From JBHENW01 sp046261875 (GTDB taxonomy: Bacteria; Acidobacteriota; Thermoanaerobaculia; UBA5066; Gp7-AA6): a DNA stretch of 12,470 bases. Every line of letters begins with the position of its first letter. Within the stretch, counting starts at the first letter, position 1. The position numbers and the translations under genes were made by a program. Below the pieces are notes generated by a model that had not been told where the DNA came from, did no database searches, and was given only the letters and a program-made list of their open reading frames with translations. Shown here piece after piece: positions 12,328-12,470 of this stretch. The stretch covers positions 1 through 12,470 of the forward strand of contig JBHENW010000045.1 in the NCBI GenBank assembly GCA_046261875.1, read 5' to 3'.

Positions 12328-12470
12328 TCATCGCCTCTTGAAAAACCTCTCCAGCTCCTCCTCGATCATCTGAAGGACGGCGGGCCGGCCGTGCGGGCAG
12401 GTGAACCGGTCCGAAGTGCGACTCCAGTCGGCGAGGAGGCGGCGGATCTCTTCGGGCGCCAGGTGGTAGC
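12328..12470 (-). CDS. mutL: DNA mismatch repair protein MutL, C-terminal end (5' part outside window)
   Basis: The last 46 full codons of MutL, open from the right edge to TGA 12330-12328. The tail carries Phe-Thr-Cys-Pro-His-Gly-Arg-Pro, the conserved CPHGRP metal-site motif, followed by a helix ending Phe-Phe-Lys-Arg-Arg, which fits the C-terminal Phe-x-Arg motif. Both are features of MutL proteins that nick DNA by themselves with zinc or manganese, as in Bacillus, rather than relying on MutH. The main endonuclease motif would lie upstream, outside the window. MutL couples mismatch recognition by MutS to strand removal. The reading frame is too short to detect by length alone, but the motif is unmistakable. 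Confidence 0.92.
   Translation of the reverse strand, partial: YHLAPEEIRRLLADWSRTSDRFTCPHGRPAVLQMIEEELERFFKRR

Overview
This is a GC-rich, densely packed bacterial chromosomal window of ordinary housekeeping and transport genes with a small accessory patch near the left end. Third-position GC is high, several genes start with GTG or TTG, and the transport operon is tightly overlapped. No RNA gene, phage, transposase or CRISPR array was seen. A Gram-negative environmental lineage such as Acidobacteriota would fit (PcnB-type poly(A) polymerase, MutL with the CPHGRP motif, ECF sigma with a membrane-bound zinc-motif anti-sigma), but nothing in the sequence fixes the phylum. TAG is the normal stop of at least six intact genes here, so the genetic code is standard.

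Layout from left to right: the 3' end of citrate synthase (+); a type II toxin-antitoxin pair (ribbon-helix-helix antitoxin, RelE/ParE toxin) with a third overlapping gene of unknown function (+); a SnoaL-like protein (+); a complete branched-chain amino-acid type ABC transporter operon read leftward (livK, livH, livM, livG, livF); a divergent poly(A) polymerase pcnB (+); an agmatinase/ureohydrolase (+); an ECF sigma factor, a zinc-motif anti-sigma factor and a proline-rich multi-pass membrane protein (+); and, read leftward from the right edge, the 3' end of mutL followed by a winged-helix SAM methyltransferase.

How the genes work together: the five liv genes form one uptake machine, with the lipoprotein-like binding protein first and separated from the permease genes by a strong hairpin that could set a higher level of binding protein. 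The toxin-antitoxin genes have a recognisable promoter whose spacer carries a repeated TTGACGTC motif, a likely antitoxin operator, and the transcript would be almost leaderless. The sigma and anti-sigma genes overlap by ATGA, yet the sigma gene carries an in-frame TAG exactly where region 4 normally reads Tyr-Glu-Glu-Ile; the frame past it stays perfectly conserved.

The two strongest unusual signals are that amber codon and a dispersed intergenic repeat of about 150 bases, found after the SnoaL-like gene and again between pcnB and speB. Its two-storey hairpin differs between copies at eight of 40 positions, and all eight are in the loop or keep base pairing. This looks like a selected structured element rather than random GC-rich spacer.
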